A DNA stretch of 23,854 nt. It comes from Ruminococcaceae bacterium UBA1244 (GTDB lineage Bacteria; Bacillota; Clostridia; Oscillospirales; Acutalibacteraceae). The notes under the pieces are model-generated. The model was not told where the DNA came from. It did no database searches and saw nothing but the letters and a program-made list of their open reading frames with translations. The stretch's first letter is position 1, and every line of letters begins with the position of its first letter. The DNA lies in contig DBWG01000008.1 in assembly GCA_002308635.1 (NCBI GenBank), positions 10,858-34,711 on the forward strand, in the 5' to 3' direction. The translations under genes and the position numbers were made by a program. Shown piece by piece: positions 22,549 to 23,854 of this stretch.

Positions 22549-23589
22549 TTATTGGGACAAATATTCCAGTGCAGATGCAACGGTACGCAGCTCGCTTTCG
22601 GAACCGGTCATCAGATAGAATTTAGTATCTGCATCTTGCATAGCAGCGATAAGGTATCCGCTGTCAGTCTCGGATAATGATATCATGCTGTAAGACGTGC
22701 CGCCTATATTTATGCCGCTGTTACTCACAGGTCTGAAAATATAGGTCAGTTTTATATCGGACGGGTCTATAGAAGAGATGTCAACGTCATAACTGTCGGT
22801 CATATATTCCTTTGCGGCAGCGAGGATGTCTCTGATGCTGTTATTGACGGGGTCATCCGCATCATCCTGATATCTGAATGAGTAATTGTCGTCAATAACG
22901 CTTATATCAGGCGTTGGTTCGCCGGAAACTTCAACGGGTATCTCTCCGGATTCCTCAGCCGGTATTTCTTCTGATACTTCAACCGGAGTTTCGCCAGAGG
23001 GTTCGACCGGCATATTCTCGTGCTCTACCTCCGAGCTTTCATAGACCGGTTCCTCAGAAACCTCGTGAATCGGTTCGTAGGATGTTTCCGCAGGGTCTTC
23101 GGTTTGTGCGGATCCGGAAACCTCACTGCTAATGGTGCCTGTGTGGTCAGTATCACCGCTTTTTATCGGATCGCCTTTTTGCTCGCTCACGGGAGCTTTT
23201 TGGGGCTCATCCTCCTTGGAGCCGCTGTTTGACGGACCGGATGTGCTGTTTTTTGACTCCTGTGCTGCGGTGTTATTTTCGATGATGCTGACTGAACTGT
23301 TCTGTTTGGCACTCTTGTCGATCATATTGCTTGTGTTGTTAGCTCCCGACTTTGAGAATATCATAACTGCCGCAAGACCTATGACCATAACAGCCGCAGC
23401 TGCCGAGAAAGCTCTTATGTGCCTGAGAATAAACGGCTTTTTGGGTTTTGTGTGAGGCAGGATATCGTCAATAAAATTATCGGGAAAGCGGTGTATTTCG
23501 GAGATATCATTTGTCGGCAGCTCAGGATATTCATGTCCATAAAGCTGTATGCTGTCCTGCAGCAGTTTTTCAAACTCGTTATCCTTCAC
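22549..23589 (-). CDS. Single-pass membrane protein, putative anti-sigma factor / sensor
   Basis: A 346-residue protein in the usual place of an anti-sigma factor, directly after the sigma gene and overlapping it by 11 nt. The cytoplasmic part (residues 1-60) has no cysteine, so it lacks the H-x3-C-x2-C site of zinc anti-sigma domains. A helix at about 61-78 crosses the membrane. Residues about 85-230 form a long extracytoplasmic stalk rich in Ser, Glu, Pro and Val, with near-repeats such as E-I-P-V-E-V-S-G-E. The last 110 residues are a folded domain I do not recognise. I chose GTG 23589 because GGAAGGGG lies 9 nt upstream, whereas TTG 23598 abuts that site. The anti-sigma role is inference from position and topology. 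Confidence 0.65.
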   Translation of the reverse strand: MKDNEFEKLLQDSIQLYGHEYPELPTNDISEIHRFPDNFIDDILPHTKPKKPFILRHIRAFSAAAAVMVIGLAAVMIFSKSGANNTSNMIDKSAKQNSSVSIIENNTAAQESKNSTSGPSNSGSKEDEPQKAPVSEQKGDPIKSGDTDHTGTISSEVSGSAQTEDPAETSYEPIHEVSEEPVYESSEVEHENMPVEPSGETPVEVSEEIPAEESGEIPVEVSGEPTPDISVIDDNYSFRYQDDADDPVNNSIRDILAAAKEYMTDSYDVDISSIDPSDIKLTYIFRPVSNSGINIGGTSYSMISLSETDSGYLIAAMQDADTKFYLMTGSESELRTVASALEYLSQ

Positions 23590-23854
23590 TGATACCAACC
23601 CCTTCCAATTTGGATTTCAGCAGTGACCTTGCCCTGTGAAGGCGAACCTTTACGTTTTCGGGCGTAAGATCAAGCTGCTCGGCGATCTGGTTCACGCTCA
23701 GATTGCAGTAATAAAACAGCATTATAACATCAGCATATTTGCTGTCGAGCGATTTTACCATATCAAAAAGAATACGCTTTACATCCTTTTGTTCGGTGTT
23801 GACGGCGATATCAGGGACTTCTTCATCTCCAAGGAAGAAATCATCCGTTGCCGT
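23579..23854 (-). CDS. ECF-type RNA polymerase sigma factor, C-terminal part (cut by window end)
   Basis: The frame is open from the window edge to its stop, giving 91 residues; the start lies beyond the window. The visible part is the sigma-4 domain that reads the -35 element: L-D-S-K-Y-A-D-V-I-M-L-F-Y-Y, then the N-Q-I-A-E-Q-L helix, the L-T-P-E-N-V-K-V-R-L-H-R-A-R recognition helix, and L-L-K-S-K-L. A stretch of acidic residues between sigma-2 and sigma-4 is visible at the edge. ECF factors control envelope and stress genes and are held inactive by membrane partners. It overlaps the next gene, so translation is coupled. Confidence 0.9.
   Translation of the reverse strand, partial: TATDDFFLGDEEVPDIAVNTEQKDVKRILFDMVKSLDSKYADVIMLFYYCNLSVNQIAEQLDLTPENVKVRLHRARSLLKSKLEGVGISEG

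Overview
The window looks like a chromosomal segment of a low-to-moderate GC, Gram-positive anaerobe, most likely a Ruminococcus-like member of the Clostridia (Oscillospiraceae). The evidence is SepF and DivIVA in an ylm/dcw-type division cluster, strong AGGAGG-type ribosome binding sites, lipoprotein signal peptides, a eukaryotic-type Ser/Thr kinase with TPRs, and a glycyl-radical pyruvate formate-lyase (PFL) with its activase. Genus-level assignment is inference. No rRNA, tRNA, IS element, phage gene or CRISPR array was seen.

Layout. (1) 56-3757, plus strand: a signalling operon of a zinc-ribbon/FHA protein with a Met-Gln-Pro repeat linker, a zinc-ribbon membrane protein with an extracellular DUF3592-like domain, a membrane Ser/Thr kinase with extracytoplasmic TPRs, and a 46-residue one-helix membrane protein. 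(2) 3861-4373: a stand-alone STAS-domain (anti-sigma-antagonist type) gene with its own promoter and terminator. (3) 4414-10941: corA (Mg2+/divalent cation channel) behind a good promoter and a structured leader that can sequester its ribosome binding site, then a gene that reads as a nucleoside phosphorylase fused in frame to the tRNA modification enzyme MiaA, then a HlyD-like membrane protein, yggS, sepF and divIVA. No terminator is seen inside this run. (4) 10978-15414: ileS, lspA and rluD-like, in the same order as in the Bacillus ylm-divIVA-ileS-lspA-ylyB region but without ylmG and ylmH. (5) 15413-17962, minus strand: a DEAD-box RNA helicase followed by a lipoprotein gene. (6) A 437-bp divergent regulatory region with direct and inverted repeats. 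(7) 18185-21427, plus strand: pflB and pflA. (8) 21437-23854, minus strand: an ECF-type sigma factor (cut by the window end), a membrane-anchored putative anti-sigma/sensor protein with a Glu/Ser/Pro-rich stalk, and a lipoprotein.

The most unusual points are the nucleoside phosphorylase-MiaA fusion; the corA leader, whose three mutually exclusive pairings look like a translational riboswitch or metal sensor; strong hairpin terminators placed just before ribosome binding sites inside three or four operons, with no room for a new promoter; and the ECF operon, whose putative anti-sigma factor has no cysteines for a zinc site.
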